Source: Metellina segmentata
Taxonomy: Eukaryota; Arthropoda; Arachnida; Araneae; Tetragnathidae
Length of the DNA: 64,000 bases
Assembly (NCBI GenBank): GCA_947359465.1
Contig: OX375878.1
Location: 76,180,416-76,244,415 of the forward strand
Direction of reading: 5' to 3'
Below the pieces are notes generated by a model that saw only the letters and a program-made list of their open reading frames with translations, ran no database searches and was not told the origin of the DNA. A program made the position numbers and the translations under genes. Shown one piece after another: positions 1-12,759 of this stretch; within the stretch, counting starts at the first letter, position 1; every line of letters begins with the position of its first letter.

Positions 1-1009
1 TATCGTTCATTTACGTATCATTTATATTTTTCAAGTTACTAAATTTTTCCTTCTTACGCTTCTGTGTGGCACTCCAATATTAAACGTGGTACCCATGAAT
101 CAAAAGGTAAGACGCATTCTACGTCAAAAGTATAATTACTCGAGATTCTTTAATGAGGTAATCACGGGTAATGGACTGTTAATAAAAAGCCAATTAAACC
201 AGAATTCACCCATGCCTCTATTCGATTATAAATAAATCTTGTGAAATGAATTTGCTTTATGCGCTAAAAGCCGGTCTTCTTTTTATTAGGCGATAAAGTT
301 AGAAAACTTTTATCGACAAAGAAGGTTAAAGTTTTCTTCGTAATTCTGCTTTTTAAAAGCTTATATGAAGATTTAAAAAATGCATTTTAAATGCATGGGA
401 CTAAAAATCTTGCACTTTCAATTTTCCTTTTTTATTACATCTGCCTTTCGTTGCTTTTACGCACACAAAAATTTTAAAAGACTAAGAAAACGGGTGAACT
501 TACGTAAAGTAGTTTCTATTAAAATAAATTAGGCACACTCAACGCAAATAAGTCTTAAAAAGACATGAGAAATAAAAAATTAACGAAGTTAAAGTGTTCT
601 ACGTCACGTACTTTTTCAATAAGCGAAATACTTCAACATATTTAAATTTATTTCCATGCATTCAAGCAACGTCAATGATACTTAAGCCTGAAAAGAACAC
701 TCAAGATTTTCTCTTTTTTAACCAAGAGCTATCAAATAATGCACTATTTCAGTATTTAAAAAGTTGCATTTATTTAGGTACGAGAAATGCTGTGTAAAAA
801 TTTCATCCATATGAGAAGTATTTTCAGTGCAAACCAACAAACCAGATGGTACTCGAGGATTTTACTTCAGTTGTTCAAATACTCACGCATGAAATACATC
901 GGTATTTCCTTAAATTTAGTTTATTACGGTTTTGGTAACGTTTAGCGATTAATCGAACTGATGAAGACCAATCACCTATCATGTATTAATTCTGTATGTA
1001 TGTATTTTA
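1..1009. other. AT-rich DNA, no gene recognised
   Basis: I see no coding exon, RNA gene or mobile-element end here. Open frames are short and low in complexity. Confidence 0.5.
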
Positions 1010-1055
1010 CTTAACATCGTACTGGAGCAACACAATGGACTATGTAATAATTCGG
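1010..1055 (-). repeat. SINE-1 3'-end fragment
   Basis: The short stretch reading roughly 'acatcgtactggagcaacac' matches the reverse complement of the conserved 3' end shared by the many tRNA-derived SINEs in this window. Only the last ~45 bp survive and the tRNA head is absent. Confidence 0.55.
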
Positions 1056-1710
1056 AATTTATTCTTTAGAACTTTCTTTTTGCGAAGTAAAAAATCGTTT
1101 TCCTCAAGTAAGCCAACTGACTTCAAGTAAGCCAACTGACGAATAGGCACAGCAAACACGTCTCGCTACAGAAACACTACACCCACCTACATTAAGCTTG
1201 AAATAAAATGTCTAATAATTATATAGAGATCAAATTTATTATCTCGATTCAACACGTACCTGCTAAGGAATTAAAACCTTCAATTTACTTAGTCTTCAAA
1301 TATTAAATATGCTTCATAATATTATTTCTTGTGAAACGTAATAGTTAATAAATTAAAACTAAAGCATTTAAATGACAAAACGCAATATTTAATCGTTGGA
1401 TAAGCGCTATTTTATTCCAGTTTCTTGAATTTTCCTTTATTTATTCAGTTCACAAAATCCTTCATGCAATAAATGCCAGTTATCCTCTCTAAAAGACAAA
1501 ATAAATGCAGTCAAGGGTGATTTTATTCAGAATATTTATCGATCTATCTCAACTCAGCATACTCTTATCTCTTAAGTACACACATCTGGGGAGTATTTAC
1601 AAAGAATAAAAAATATTGTTCCAACAAAATTACTTCTTTAGCTAAAAAATCACAGATTCCCCGCTGTTTGTCAAGTGTCTGTTTGTCAGCCTCTGTAAGA
1701 GGATCGGTAT

Positions 1711-2397
1711 ATTTTAACATGGTGAGTCAAGACTGTTAATTGAATTTGGTAGTGTGCGTTTACTATTCGGTTTTAAAAAATATTCATCATTTCAGTGTCC
1801 GAAGATCATATGCTTTGAGTAATTGGTAAACCTTAAGATGAGAATTCTCGATTATTTAGATTTTTCATAACTCTAACATTTGTTTACGCGAATATAACTT
1901 TGATTAAATCATATCTTATTCCTTTGTTTCCCAATTTCATTCTATTTAACAAACATAACATGTTGGTGTGTAGCCCCATTTACAGCTTGTCATTGTTCCA
2001 TACTAAATTTGTTCTCCAGGAAAAAAACTCTTATCATACTCCTTACTTTATAATTTTAACATGGTGAGTCAAGACTGTTAATTGAATTTGGCAGTGTGTG
2101 TTTACTATCCGGTTTTAAAAAATATTCATTATTTCAGTGTCCTAAGATCATATGATTTGAGAAATTGGTAATCCTTAAGATGAGAATTCTCGATTATTTA
2201 GATTTTTCATAACTCTAACATTTGCTTACGAATATAACTTCAATTAAATCATATCTTATTCCTTTATTTATCAATTTCAATCTATTTAACAATCATAACA
2301 TGTTGGTGTGTAGCTCCATTTATAGCTTGTCATTGTTCCATACTAAATTTTTTCTCCAGGAAAAAAACTCTTATCATACTCCTTACTTTATAATTTT
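1711..2397. repeat. 342-bp tandem duplication, two copies
   Basis: A unit beginning 'attttaacatggtgagtcaa' at 1711 recurs at 2053 with only scattered substitutions and small indels. The copies abut exactly, so this is a direct tandem duplication and not two independent insertions. No open frame is conserved between copies. Confidence 0.85.
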
Positions 2398-3567
2398 ATC
2401 CACCGAGAATAAATAATTTAACCCGTAATTGAAACGTTGAAAGTTAAATATAGTCACAGTGAATCTCGAGACTATAAAACTACATACATATCTAAACATT
2501 AAAGATTACTTTGAATTGGTATCAAGTAAGGTTACCTGATCTAAAACCCATATAACATGCTTCGTGGTGCTCTAAGACATAGCATTGTAGTTTTCACACC
2601 ACCATCTAAGACCACTGAAGAGTAGAAATGCTCTAGTAAATGGGACTCCTAACCACTGGAGCACTTTGACAGTCTTGTTGAAAGCCTATCTGCTTGTTGA
2701 GAAGCTTGCATTAAAATAAAAAGCAAGTACATCCCCTATAAGGTTGACTTTAACGGGGCAAAAAAGTTATTTTTGCAAAACCTACAATGGGGGTATTCGC
2801 CTAAGCAATTTATTTTCATTTCCTTAGTTCCCGGTAACACCACGAGGCATGGGACACTCTTATTTTATTCCACATAGCTTGTAGAATATTCATTTGCCAT
2901 TTGAGGTACTTCGGTGCAGGTACTTCGCACGGGATTTCATCTTGAATTGTATTATCATTAATTTCTGTACACGTGCCTAAAGTTTGTACTATCGACAATC
3001 AGTTGGGTCTTGCATTACATCAACAATCCTAATACCGATTCAGAATTTAACAAATAGATTTATTCAAAATTCATTCAACTACTCCGGTGAGTTGCAATGC
3101 CAACTCACCGGGATTGCACTAAAATCACTGTCAAACAACAAATACAGATACCTTCTTTCGCGCCATGTAAGATATGTATACCTGATCATTTATTTATTTA
3201 AATAGTACACTAATCAGTTGATAATATGATTAAACACATTCCCAGACTATTCTACACCACTTATCAAACTTTGATGCCACTTGGTTTAGTTGGTTATGGT
3301 CAATGACGGAACTTTAATTTTTTTCGAACCAAAACTGAACATTTTTCTATCACGTACCAGTTTGTCATAAAAATAATAAATCGTTGAGTTATAAGCATTC
3401 ACGCTTGATAAGGTAAAACTTCAAAGAGAATTTGAAACTGCCATCAACCCCAAAGCAGAGCCATGAGCAGATTGACATAACGCCATTGTAGTGCATCACT
3501 TGAATTCGGAGGTAAATACGAAAACGAGCTCACTCCGCTCGACTCTCATTAGCGAATTTTTAACACT
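2398..3567. other. AT-rich DNA, no gene recognised
   Basis: Nothing beyond short open frames on both strands, without splice-like borders or family motifs. It is slightly GC-richer around 2800-3120, but I could not assign that patch. Confidence 0.45.
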
Positions 3568-3645
3568 CTCACCAAGACAATAATAGCCCGTTATGTGTTG
3601 CTCAAGTGCTGCGTGAATTACCTACCTACCTACCTCACCGATCAA
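3568..3645 (+). repeat. SINE-1 3'-end fragment with (TACC)n tail
   Basis: It contains the SINE-1 block 'aatagcccgttatgtgttgc', a degenerate 'gcgacgttaatt' block and a (TACC)3-4 tail. The head and body are missing, so it is a 5'-truncated or decayed copy. Confidence 0.65.
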
Positions 3646-3888
3646 GCTAGATAGCTGCGTGAATACATAACTAGGTTAAATACAATTGTAAGAGAAATTT
3701 GTCAAAAATTTTGAAAAACATTTTCTTGTAAATACGTTACAGGACACAATACCATTAAAGCCCGACACCATTGCTATATTTTTTTAGAAAACCTGAAAAT
3801 ATGAATATATAAAAATTTTTTACTTATCCGTGACACTTTGATTTAGTTTTGTCCAGCAGTTTTTGAATTGAGGTATCGCATTTGACCC

Positions 3889-4105
3889 TTGTGCAAATGT
3901 GACTCTCACTCATCCTAACCTAGCATTTTAAATACAATATTTTTAATATACACAAAAAATATGTGCAAATGTGACTCTCACTCATCCTAACCTAGCATTT
4001 TAAATACAAGATTTTTAATATACACAAAAAAAATGTGCAAATGTGACTCTCACTCATCCTAACCTAGCATTTTAAATACAAGATTTTGAATATACACAAA
4101 AAAGT
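3889..4105. repeat. 72-bp tandem repeat, three copies
   Basis: The block starting 'gtgcaaatgtgactctcact' recurs at 3961 and 4033 with a period of exactly 72 bp and almost no differences. It includes an A-rich run that could have promoted slippage. Confidence 0.9.
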
Positions 4106-4358
4106 TATGTGTTAATTTAACCTTTTAGTTACAGTAGAAATTGGACATTTAGATGTTTGAAAAATTCCTTTTTAAAGGAAATATCAATGTTCTTTGAAGA
4201 ACTTTAAATTTTTGTTTACTGGCACTGAGCTAATATATGTATACCTAAAATTTATATTCGTTGAATTAATACTATGCTGTGGCAACAAACACAAGTCTAT
4301 GTAATAATAGAAAATGTAATTTATTTTTTAATCTGAATAGACGTAAAATTAACTTTTA

Positions 4359-4522
4359 AAACATCAAAAGTAAATATCCCTTTTTATGATGCTAATGAAA
4401 ACAGCATACAGATGTTATGAAAGACAGCAATTTAACTATAAAACATCAAAAGTAAATATCCCATTTTGTGATGCTAATGAAAACAGCATACAGATGTTAT
4501 GAAAGACAGCAATTTAACTATA
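4359..4522. repeat. 82-bp tandem duplication
   Basis: The unit starting 'aaacatcaaaagtaaatatc' at 4359 repeats at 4441 with only a few mismatches, giving two adjacent copies. Confidence 0.88.
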
Positions 4523-5717
4523 AAACAACTACTTTCAACTTTTCAATAACTCATAGATAAGACATTTCAAAAATACTGCGCATAGTAAGCATCCTCATTC
4601 AGAAATAATGAATCAAATTATATTGTTCGGATCCGAAAATTAGATCCTTATTTTCAAAAAGGATTTAGTTCAATTTAACAGGCCTTTTATAACAAGATTG
4701 GTAAGGCCATTCATGTAAACAATTAATGGATTCGCCACTATTTGAAATTAGCATTTCCTCGGTGGCGTTTGTTGGAGCCTCCTTAAAGACTCAATGGAAC
4801 TGTTTCCTTCCTTATTAAGTTTTCTGCCGAAGGTACTGGAGGATTAGTACAATTAAGAGTCTATGTGTTGATAATAGGATTGCTCCAAACGTCTTTGAAA
4901 ATGTTTAAATTCACATATTTATTAATTAGGAGGTCTCATTATATCTCATTCATAACCGTTAGAATGGAAGCATTTTTCTAATGATATGATGGTATTTTCA
5001 CAACCTCTATATATTCACAGCTTCGCACGAATGTAATTTGTGGAGAGTTAGGGAACAAAGTATTAACCATGTGGTCGAAATATTATTTTTATCAATTTTT
5101 TTTTCAATAGCAAAAAAGGAAATACAAAATATGAGCACACTGTAAACAATCATAATTGCTTAGGAGATTTAGAATTTAGAATATAATCAACTGTTTGTGT
5201 TAAGTTAAAAAAATTTGTTTTTTATTTTTAATTGATATTTTCTGCTTATTTCTACTGATTTAATGCTTGTATTACTTACTATTTGGTTGGTGAATAATTT
5301 TTCTTTCTCAGAAGATTTGCTTCTGCGCATTAGGTCTTTTTAATATTTAGTACGTCTTAGACAATGTCTCCAATTATGAAAAACTGTTTCGTATTTTTAA
5401 AACCAACATGCATGAAAATTTGTTCTAAAGGAAGTTCTATTAACAATTAAGCCAAAATGAGACAACATTACAGTCGTGTGATTTATTTACATTGCTTAGT
5501 GAACTGATTTCGAAAATAAGTAATATGAGAGAAATTAAATTGGCTTCATAAACATACTAGTCATTTATAGGTACAGTAAATAGATCCTTCTGAGAAAAAC
5601 CTGTACCCCGTTTGACAAGTACTGTTTACTTAACTAGTGAATATATATAAAATGCGTTACAGTTAAAACAATTTTGATAAAAGGAAACAAAGAAATAAAA
5701 AAAAAGAGGTCGGAAAA
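4523..5717. other. AT-rich DNA, no gene recognised
   Basis: No homologous coding segment or element terminus is visible here. Confidence 0.45.
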
Positions 5718-5850
5718 GAAACAAATAAAAAAGAACAAAAAGAAACAAATAAAAAAGAACAAAAAGAAACAAATAAAAAAAGAACAAAAAGAAACAAATA
5801 AAAAAGAACAAAAAGAAACAAATAAAAAGAACAAAAAGAAACAAAGAAAA
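5718..5850. repeat. A-rich 24-bp tandem repeat, about five copies
   Basis: The unit 'aaataaaaaagaacaaaaag'+'aaac' repeats about five times with single-base length changes in its A runs. Long open frames on both strands (Lys/Asn-rich or Phe-rich) are a by-product of composition, not genes. Confidence 0.88.
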
Positions 5851-6370
5851 AAAAAAGAAAATATCATCTACATTAATCGGCGAATATTGTAATAGTGTTA
5901 ACAGACCAGTAACGATATACATAAAGTATGGCATGAATAATTGAATTGTTATTAAACTATTTCTATCATTCTGTTCAGTTTATTGACTGCTTGAACCTCA
6001 TCTTTGTATCACTTATGGTTCGGTTAATCGATCTACGGGTTTTTTCACTGATTAGAACGGGATATATAGCTTAAAGAGAATTCCTAACCATAAAGGACGT
6101 CACTGCCCAGGGCAGGATTTTGAAACAGAGGTGTAATACTCAATTACCAGACCAGTTCTATGTCAGTCATACTACTTTCTATGGAAGTGCTTATGTATTG
6201 ATACTTATAATTGTTTTCTACTTTATATATACTGCTTGATGAAACTATCTTTTCTGTTCAATATTTAGAATTTTAGTATCAGGATACCCACCTTTTACGT
6301 TTAATAAGGTTTTGAGAATAAAACTTATTTTTGCAATTCTTAGAAATAGAAGACAAATACTTATTTCGTA

Positions 6371-7648
6371 CTAGCAGAATTACACGGAGTTACTACCGTT
6401 GAATTGGTTAACTAACTTCCGTTTTCGTTTGTAAATTTCAATTCCTATTCATCACATGTAACAACCAACTACCACATTCTAATAAAGGTACGCACTTTCA
6501 CAAATGCAAAGTCAAATTCAACATTTTACAGTTTTGTAGAATCTAAATTTTTAGCAATGAAGAAATGTCTCTAGAGTGTGTCATGCTAAAATACATAGAA
6601 TAATTGAGAGTATGCATATAATTGCCTTGGATGTCATTTAAAACAAAAGCGTTTCCCAACTTATCAAATAATGATTCAAAATTTCTTAAAACCTAATAAA
6701 ACAATAACTTACCTTGCTCAAAGATATTTAAAGAAAAACTTCAAATTTAAAATCCAGAAAGTTTTGAACGAAAAGTAATGAATTTATGTTTTTTCTCTTC
6801 AAAATGGGTTTCTGGAAAAAAGCTAACGAATTACAGAAATTTAAGAAACCAAACTATTAATAATGATTCTTTCGAAATAATTCAGATACGGATGCCAAAA
6901 ATAATTTCCAAAAATACCAAGGTTGCTATATTAGCTGTCAGTTCTATTTTAAAAGGTTTTGCGCTATATATTTTTTATTTTTAAAGATTTAATCTGTTTA
7001 TCGTTCTGTCCCAAATAATACAATGATTTTTTTTTTGCGGAATTAAAACGTAAAGCTCAAAATAGAGTATTAAAATTTAAATTCCATAAAAATAAATAAT
7101 TTTTTTCTGCAGTACTGTTAAAAGAGTCCAATTAATTACAATGCTCAATCTACCTTCCAGTTGCTCCAAAACTATCAAATTATAGCTGATTTAAGTATAG
7201 TTACTCAAATGTTCTAGCATAAAACTTGCCTAAATATGTAAGCAAAGAACTGCGTATAAAATAACAATACAATAAAGTATTCCCTAAACTAAAATACAAT
7301 TTATAAAACATAGGAAGTTGCAATAAAATATGTTGGACAAATTTTATGTGATACTTGCGGAAACAAACAGACACAAAATCCGACATACAAACGGAAGACG
7401 AACAGATAGACTAAGGTAACCAAGTTCAGTCACTAAATAAAGGTAAGAACTCACATTATTCAAAATTTCGTGAAAATACATTCAACCGTTTGGACAGCAG
7501 GGACACACACATACAGACAGATGGACAGACTGACACCAAACGCGCAAAATATAGATTTTACATCAGAAGGGTCCAAAAATGATAGAAAACTTGAAATGGG
7601 TGTGAAAATATTATAAGTACAAACAAACACCATTCTTATTTATATAGA
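6371..7648 (-). mobile_element. Non-autonomous Helitron-like element (H3)
   Basis: Read on the minus strand, the element starts 5'-TCTATATAAATAAGAATGG at 7648 and ends in CTAG at 6371-6374, flanked by A upstream and T downstream as expected for Helitron insertion between A and T. A short CGG...CCG stem lies just upstream of CTAG. The 5' ~550 bp match the elements at 20465-22032 and 46201-47861. The 3' ~300 bp instead match the fragment at 39613, so this copy has a different 3' module. No Rep or helicase coding sequence is visible, and internal open frames are short. Confidence 0.6.
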
Positions 7649-9203
7649 TTATTTTTGATGACCTTATAGTCACGTATCTTGTAAGATGATTTTATTCCAT
7701 CTTCAAATGTCCTTGATTTCTAAGGTCCAAAAGATTTAATTTATTTCTTTTTTCTATATCACTCTTAGTTTGGGTTCTAATTTCGCAGATTATATTTTGC
7801 TTATTAGAAAGGAGTATCAACTAAAGGATTAATCAATAAAAAATTAGGGTGAATCGAAAATATAAATTTGTTTAATCACGTCAATGAAAAGAAAGGTTTC
7901 TGCATACAAAATATTTAATTATGAGAAAATTTAACGTATTTAAGTAATTAAAGTATTATTTTAGATTAAAACTGCCTTCATTGCTAAATAATTCATTCTT
8001 TGAAACGGGTTCTGTAGGACAATTTTACATTATCTTTTCCTGTTCACGTTAAGCGCTTTTATTTTTACATTTCAGCATTTCCCTTTTATGCACTATATTC
8101 CTGTCACCCCCTGCAATGCGAATGGACTTGTCAAAGTGCCAGCTGTAATTAAGCTGTTGTTAAGTAGAGGATTTGACAAGTACGAATATTTCTTAGCTAA
8201 ATGTACGAAAGAAATATTCTTATTTGCGCTTAAACTAAACTTACCGTCAAATGATAGTGAAATCAAGGAACACATTTATAACTTTTACTAAATCAGTCTA
8301 ATTAAACTTTTGTTTTAAATTGTTAATATATTGCACGTGCAAACGCTACATTTAAATCAATTGTAATACAGAAAAATGGTTTAGCAGATTTAATTAACAA
8401 AATATGTTTCTCCTTCAGTCATACAGTTGTTCAATACAAAGGCAAGTGACAGCGGAATATTCTCTCATGTTCCATGTCTTTTCTACAGGAATAGTTCTTG
8501 CATGGCTTTTCTTAATAAATCAGGAATATAAAATAACGAGCGAACTGGTGTCGTATTCCATTATTTATATTAGTCTTTTAAAAATAAATTAAATTATGGT
8601 TTGATTTACCAGATTTAATAATTACAATGTAAAAATGGGTCATTTTGCTTATCTATCAGATATATATTTCAGTGATGTACATTTATTGGTTATTAAACAC
8701 TTTCAAGTAATTGTTATTTACTTATCAATGTTACAGGAAATGAAGATATTTGTTTTAAAGTACTAACCAGTGAGACCATGATTCACAATATTTTGAAATA
8801 TTTTGTATCTTTTCAGGATAGTTTATAAGTAGATAAACAACATGAATTTTCTCAATAAATAAAAAAGTGAAAATAGCTATAATTCCGTCAAATGCTTTTT
8901 TTTCGTCTTTCAAACTTATGTTCCAGGTGATTTAAGAGAATGAAACTTTTCGGTCTTTCTCATGAAGGATTCTATTTTACGTGCTGCTATAGAAATATAT
9001 CGATAGGAGAGTTCGAGCAAGCAAGTGCTAAATTAATCTTCGCGCGCGCGTCAGATACAATTATTAGACTCATCAAACCATAACAGCCACGAAAACGATT
9101 ACTAAAGATTTTGAAAAACTTAAAACAGGGTCTATAGGTATTGCAGTGGAACAAAACTTCTCTCATCACAATAGTAAACAACAGGAGGAAAATCCCTGGT
9201 TTC
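7649..9203. other. AT-rich DNA; one unassigned open segment
   Basis: There is no recognised gene. The segment at 8065-8291 is preceded by a pyrimidine-rich tract ending in 'ttcag' and stays open for about 75 codons with mixed composition. It could be a small terminal exon, but I recognise no domain. Confidence 0.35.
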
Positions 9204-9475
9204 AACAGTCCTGTTGGAAGAGTAGAAGATTGGCAACCGAACGGGTAAGAGTTTGAATCTAATTAAAGACAGTCGTGTATATAGGAGTTGGTGCACGTTG
9301 AATCGTGGTGTCAAATGTCTTCACGTTGGAAGCTTAGAGAATGGGTTGCCAGCTCATGTGTGATTAATCCATCAGACCGAGGTTCAAAATGACGATGTGT
9401 TGTCCTCCCGAACAGTTACCAATAGTGGTTGTGTTGCTCCAGTACGAAGTCACTTCAAAAATAGAATAGCGTTGC
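9204..9475 (+). repeat. SINE-1 copy, diverged
   Basis: It has a tRNA-like head (A box-like 'agtcctgttggaagagt', degenerate B box), then the family body 'gttggtgcacgttgaatc', 'cctcacgttgg'-like and 'ccgaggttcaaaatgacgat' blocks. RNA polymerase III SINEs of this type are retroposed by a LINE partner. This copy is old, with an internal deletion before the 3' end. Confidence 0.75.
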
Positions 9476-9597
9476 CACCACTGATCGTTCTTCTAAAACA
9501 TTATCTTATAATTCGAATTAACTTGATTAAGAATAATACACCACGAAAAAATACTCCCGAGCAGAAATGAGGCTGTCGGATTTGCTAAGAATAACTT

Positions 9598-9645
9598 GTT
9601 GTATTGCTACAGTGCGACGTTAATTCAATTACCTTACCTTACCGG
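9598..9645 (+). repeat. SINE-1 3'-tail fragment
   Basis: It reads 'tgctacagtgcgacgttaat' followed by a (TTACC)-like tail. It may be the displaced end of the SINE at 9204-9475. Confidence 0.6.
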
Positions 9646-10049
9646 ATTTTCTAAGAGCGAAATCACGGTCTACATGTGTCACACTAGCGAACGATTCCAT
9701 TCGTTGAAAGTGGCGCGGGTAGTCAACAGAACAAGAAAATAATATCAAAGCAGGAAAGTGTTTAATTTCAAAATAAATACGTTCCTAATTATTTTCAATT
9801 TGTATGCAAAATTTCATTCAGTATTAGTTTATTCTACGGCAAATTAGTATTGCTAACTATATTTTTTATGGAGGAATATCCACTTTGTTGAACAGTTACG
9901 CATAATCGGTTAAGTAGACCAAAGTTATATGAGAGGCATTTTCTATCAAGCTAAATATAGGTGACGATTCTGCAGCGAGTAGAAAGAGTGAACGTGACAC
10001 CAGTTAACTTGTATTTTTAGTACGATTTCATCACTTTGCTAGTAAATAT

Positions 10050-10350
10050 TCTAAATAATGAACTCCGAATTGATATCTGATAGTTAATTGATCAATTTAA
10101 TTTATATTAAACGCCAAACATCACCGAAACAATTTCACTACCTACTCGAACGAAAATTCCAAAGATTAAATTCCGAACCGATATTTTGTTAGTTGATCAA
10201 TACCAATTTTATTAGAAACCAAACACTTCCAAATCGGCGATAAGCTGAGCTTTAAGGTTGCCCCGATGAGTACCATGCGAGAGCATATATGAACAGCAGA
10301 ATCAATATATTCTCAGACCATCTGGTGTGTTTGCGTACACTGAAAATCCC
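10050..10350. repeat. Interspersed repeat shared with 22050-22270
   Basis: The two regions share ordered similar blocks: 'gaactccgaattgatat' versus 'gagttcagaattgaaat', then 'taccatgcgagagcatat' versus 'tgtcatacgagagtatat', then 'ctgaaaatccctcatat' versus 'ttgaaaatccctctcat'. This indicates an old dispersed repeat. I could not identify ends or a class. Confidence 0.5.
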
Positions 10351-10839
10351 TCATATCAGAACAAATATCTACTCGAAACTTTTATGTTTCCGCGTTCGTT
10401 TAGGAATGCGTGCAGGAAACACATTCCGGTTCAGAAACACTCCCTCCATTTAAATTTATGTTGACAGAACATGCCTCTCAAACAGTCTCTTAAAAGCTGT
10501 TATTCCCAGTAGATCTCTGCTTGTAGTCTCCTCTAAAAGATATATAACGCATATAAACGGCATACTCACAGGAATACAAATTCTAGCCATAGCATTAACA
10601 CTCGATGTCACGTAGCTTACCCGTGCCATAACTTTTGAAGACCTCTGCCTCTCTATCATCACTCCCATGATTGCTCACGGGTCATATCTATGTGAACTTA
10701 TCGATTTCCTTTCAACGTGCTCTATTGTGTCACTGACAACGTCAAAACCATAATATGACTCAATTGGTACACTTGTAGGAATCAAGCATATTGTCAGCTG
10801 CATTTTACGAAGATTGCATTTTATATTCTTCTGGGGCCA
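10351..10839. other. Unassigned DNA with one minus-strand open frame
   Basis: A 70-codon minus-strand frame at 10456-10668 has balanced composition and a hydrophobic stretch near its middle, but no recognisable domain and no clear splice context. I do not call it a gene. Confidence 0.3.
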
Positions 10840-11149
10840 AGGTAGTCCAGTTGGAAGAGGAACGGTTTAGCAACCGAAGGGTTGCAAGTTCGACACTAGG
10901 TCAAGTTAAAGACCGTCGTATACACGGGGCTGGTGCAGGTTAAATCTTTCTTGACCTCAAATGTCCTCGTGTGGTGTGGAAGTTTGGAGAGTGCGATGCC
11001 AGCTCAGGAGTTCTCGTCATCTGATTGTGGTACAAAATTACGAGGCGTTGTCCGTGGATCTTTCCGTTCGTGATTGATCCTGACAGTTGACAATAGCCCG
11101 TTGTGTTGCACTAGTGCGACGTTAATTAAATACCTGTCAACTATCTACC
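10840..11149 (+). repeat. SINE-1 copy, nearly full length
   Basis: tRNA-derived head 'ggtagtccagttggaagagg' (A-box region) and 'gggttgcaagttcgacac' (B box), then the body blocks 'ggggctggtgcaggttaaat', 'gtggtgtggaagtttggaga' and 'gtccgtggatctttccgttc', then 'aatagcccgttgtgttgcac', 'gcgacgttaatt' and a degenerate TACC tail. This is one of the best-preserved members of the main SINE family. Confidence 0.88.
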
Positions 11150-11204
11150 AATATTTTTCTTTTTGGGGGAGGAGTTGTTGTTGTTGTTTCTCATGCCTAC
11201 ATTG

Positions 11205-11625
11205 GCAGACCAAAGGAGTGCCAGGCATATCGAAGACGGCAAGAGGCGAGGGGGGTGCGCCTTCCATGTAATTGAGCCCCATTGAGAGGAAGTCCGACTT
11301 TGCTCGACATACATGACACATCCGTTTTGCACTAAGGTCCCTTTCATACATCCATTCACTCACTCACACATATCGTAATTTAGATCCCAATCAGAGGCCG
11401 ATAACCCCCTGATCAGGTACCCCCAGAGGTATTGATTTGGTATGGGAACTTTGTGACCACGACCTATTTAACGTGCCCCAGTCACCATTAGTGAACACGA
11501 CGGTCTTTAGCCAGGTCGAAGCGCCGATCTCGCAATCATCAGAATTGTAGGCTCCGCCGAGGACAGAACCCACAACCCTTCTGATGCGAGCCCGCCGCTC
11601 TACTGACTGAGCTACCGCGGCTCAA
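11205..11625 (-). repeat. SINE-2, tRNA-derived, different family
   Basis: On the minus strand it starts 'gagccgcggtagctcagtca' and 'gtagagcggcgggctcgcat', a typical tRNA A-box region, followed by a B box-like 'gggttgtgggttctgtcctc'. Its body shares only a short block ('taaagaccgtcgtgt', 'ggcacgttaaat') with SINE-1; the rest is unrelated. It is therefore a second SINE family or a composite. It is not a functional tRNA, because the acceptor stem does not close. Confidence 0.75.
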
Positions 11626-12339
11626 TGAGGAGGAGTATATTCCATAAGCGCATGAAACATCGAACAGCACATAATATGGACAATATCTCGACAGGTAATC
11701 AAATATCTATCGCGATATGTATAAAATACTTCTGTCGTAGAAGGCCCTCCTAGTTTGTTTTGTGTGTCGGTAATTGGGCACATTTTTCTACTTCGAAGCG
11801 CAGAAAATATTTTGGAAGCTCGTTAAGGAGGCAATTTATCAAAAATAAATTAATTGTATTATTTATTATAAAATACATTTATTTACAAATGCTAAATACT
11901 AGTTTTTTTGTTAAAATTATTTCTCAAAACAAGTGTAACTTTCTGTCGAAGGAGGGGTGGCGCAGGATTTATTCCTGAGTGTTTGACCCTGGGTGCGTTT
12001 CTCTGTGTTGATAAAATTTTCTTTGTGTTTCTGTCCATGTACTTGACGTTGTTTGGCGAAGCTTGGCCAAATATGGCCCCCTTGCGCCAACCAATCGCAG
12101 AAGTTCTTTCTTAAAGTAAGTGTAAAAATTTAAACTACATTTATTAGTATTACTTTAGTGCAAAATAAATATGCATTTTTGGTATAAAAGAAAAGGTTTT
12201 GTATGGGCGAATCAATAATTCGATTTTTTTTTTTACTTTCTACAGAGTTTGAAAGTTTTCTGCTTGATAAATTATCTATTCACATATGAAACTTGTTAAT
12301 TTTGAGTTTTGCTAACTGAGTTATTCTAAAAAGAACATT
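11626..12339. other. AT-rich DNA, no gene recognised
   Basis: Short open frames only, and no recognisable domain or repeat terminus. Confidence 0.45.
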
Positions 12340-12759
12340 CCCTTCTTTTGAGAATTTTTCAAAATTAAGTGTTCTGTATTGTGAGCCTTTGCTCAATGTA
12401 CGAATATTAAATTGAATTGTATCTTTAACAATTAAATAAAACTTTATATAAAAGTAAATGTGCCATGCAGTTTAAAGGTTTAACATCATAGTTTTCTATA
12501 TCAATTAATAAATAAACCTTATGGAGGATAGTGCTAAGATAATTATGTTCCATTCTTTTGAGAATTTTTCAAAATTAAGTGTTCTGTATTATGAGCCTTT
12601 GCTCAATGTACGAACATTAAATTGAAGTATGTCTTTAACCGTTAAATAAAACTTTATTTAAAAGTAAATGTGATATGCAGCTTAAAGGTTTGATAACGTA
12701 GTTTTCAGTATCAATTAATAAATAAATCTTATGGAGAAAAGTTCTAAGATAATTAAGAT
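12340..12759. repeat. 210-bp tandem duplication
   Basis: The unit containing 'cttttgagaatttttcaaaa' and 'gagcctttgctcaatgtacg' at 12343 recurs at 12553. The period is about 210 bp and the copies are roughly 90% identical by eye. No coding frame is shared. Confidence 0.85.

Noticed and set aside
5626..5934. Phe/Leu-rich 102-codon frame resembling a membrane protein
   Set aside because: It is the complement of the A-rich 24-bp tandem repeat. Hydrophobicity comes from T-rich codons.
10456..10668. Possible membrane protein exon on the minus strand
   Set aside because: Only 70 codons, no domain recognised and no supporting splice context.
11560..11625. Minus-strand tRNA-like sequence (gagccgcggtagctcagtca)
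   Set aside because: Head of the second SINE family. The 3' half does not complete a cloverleaf.
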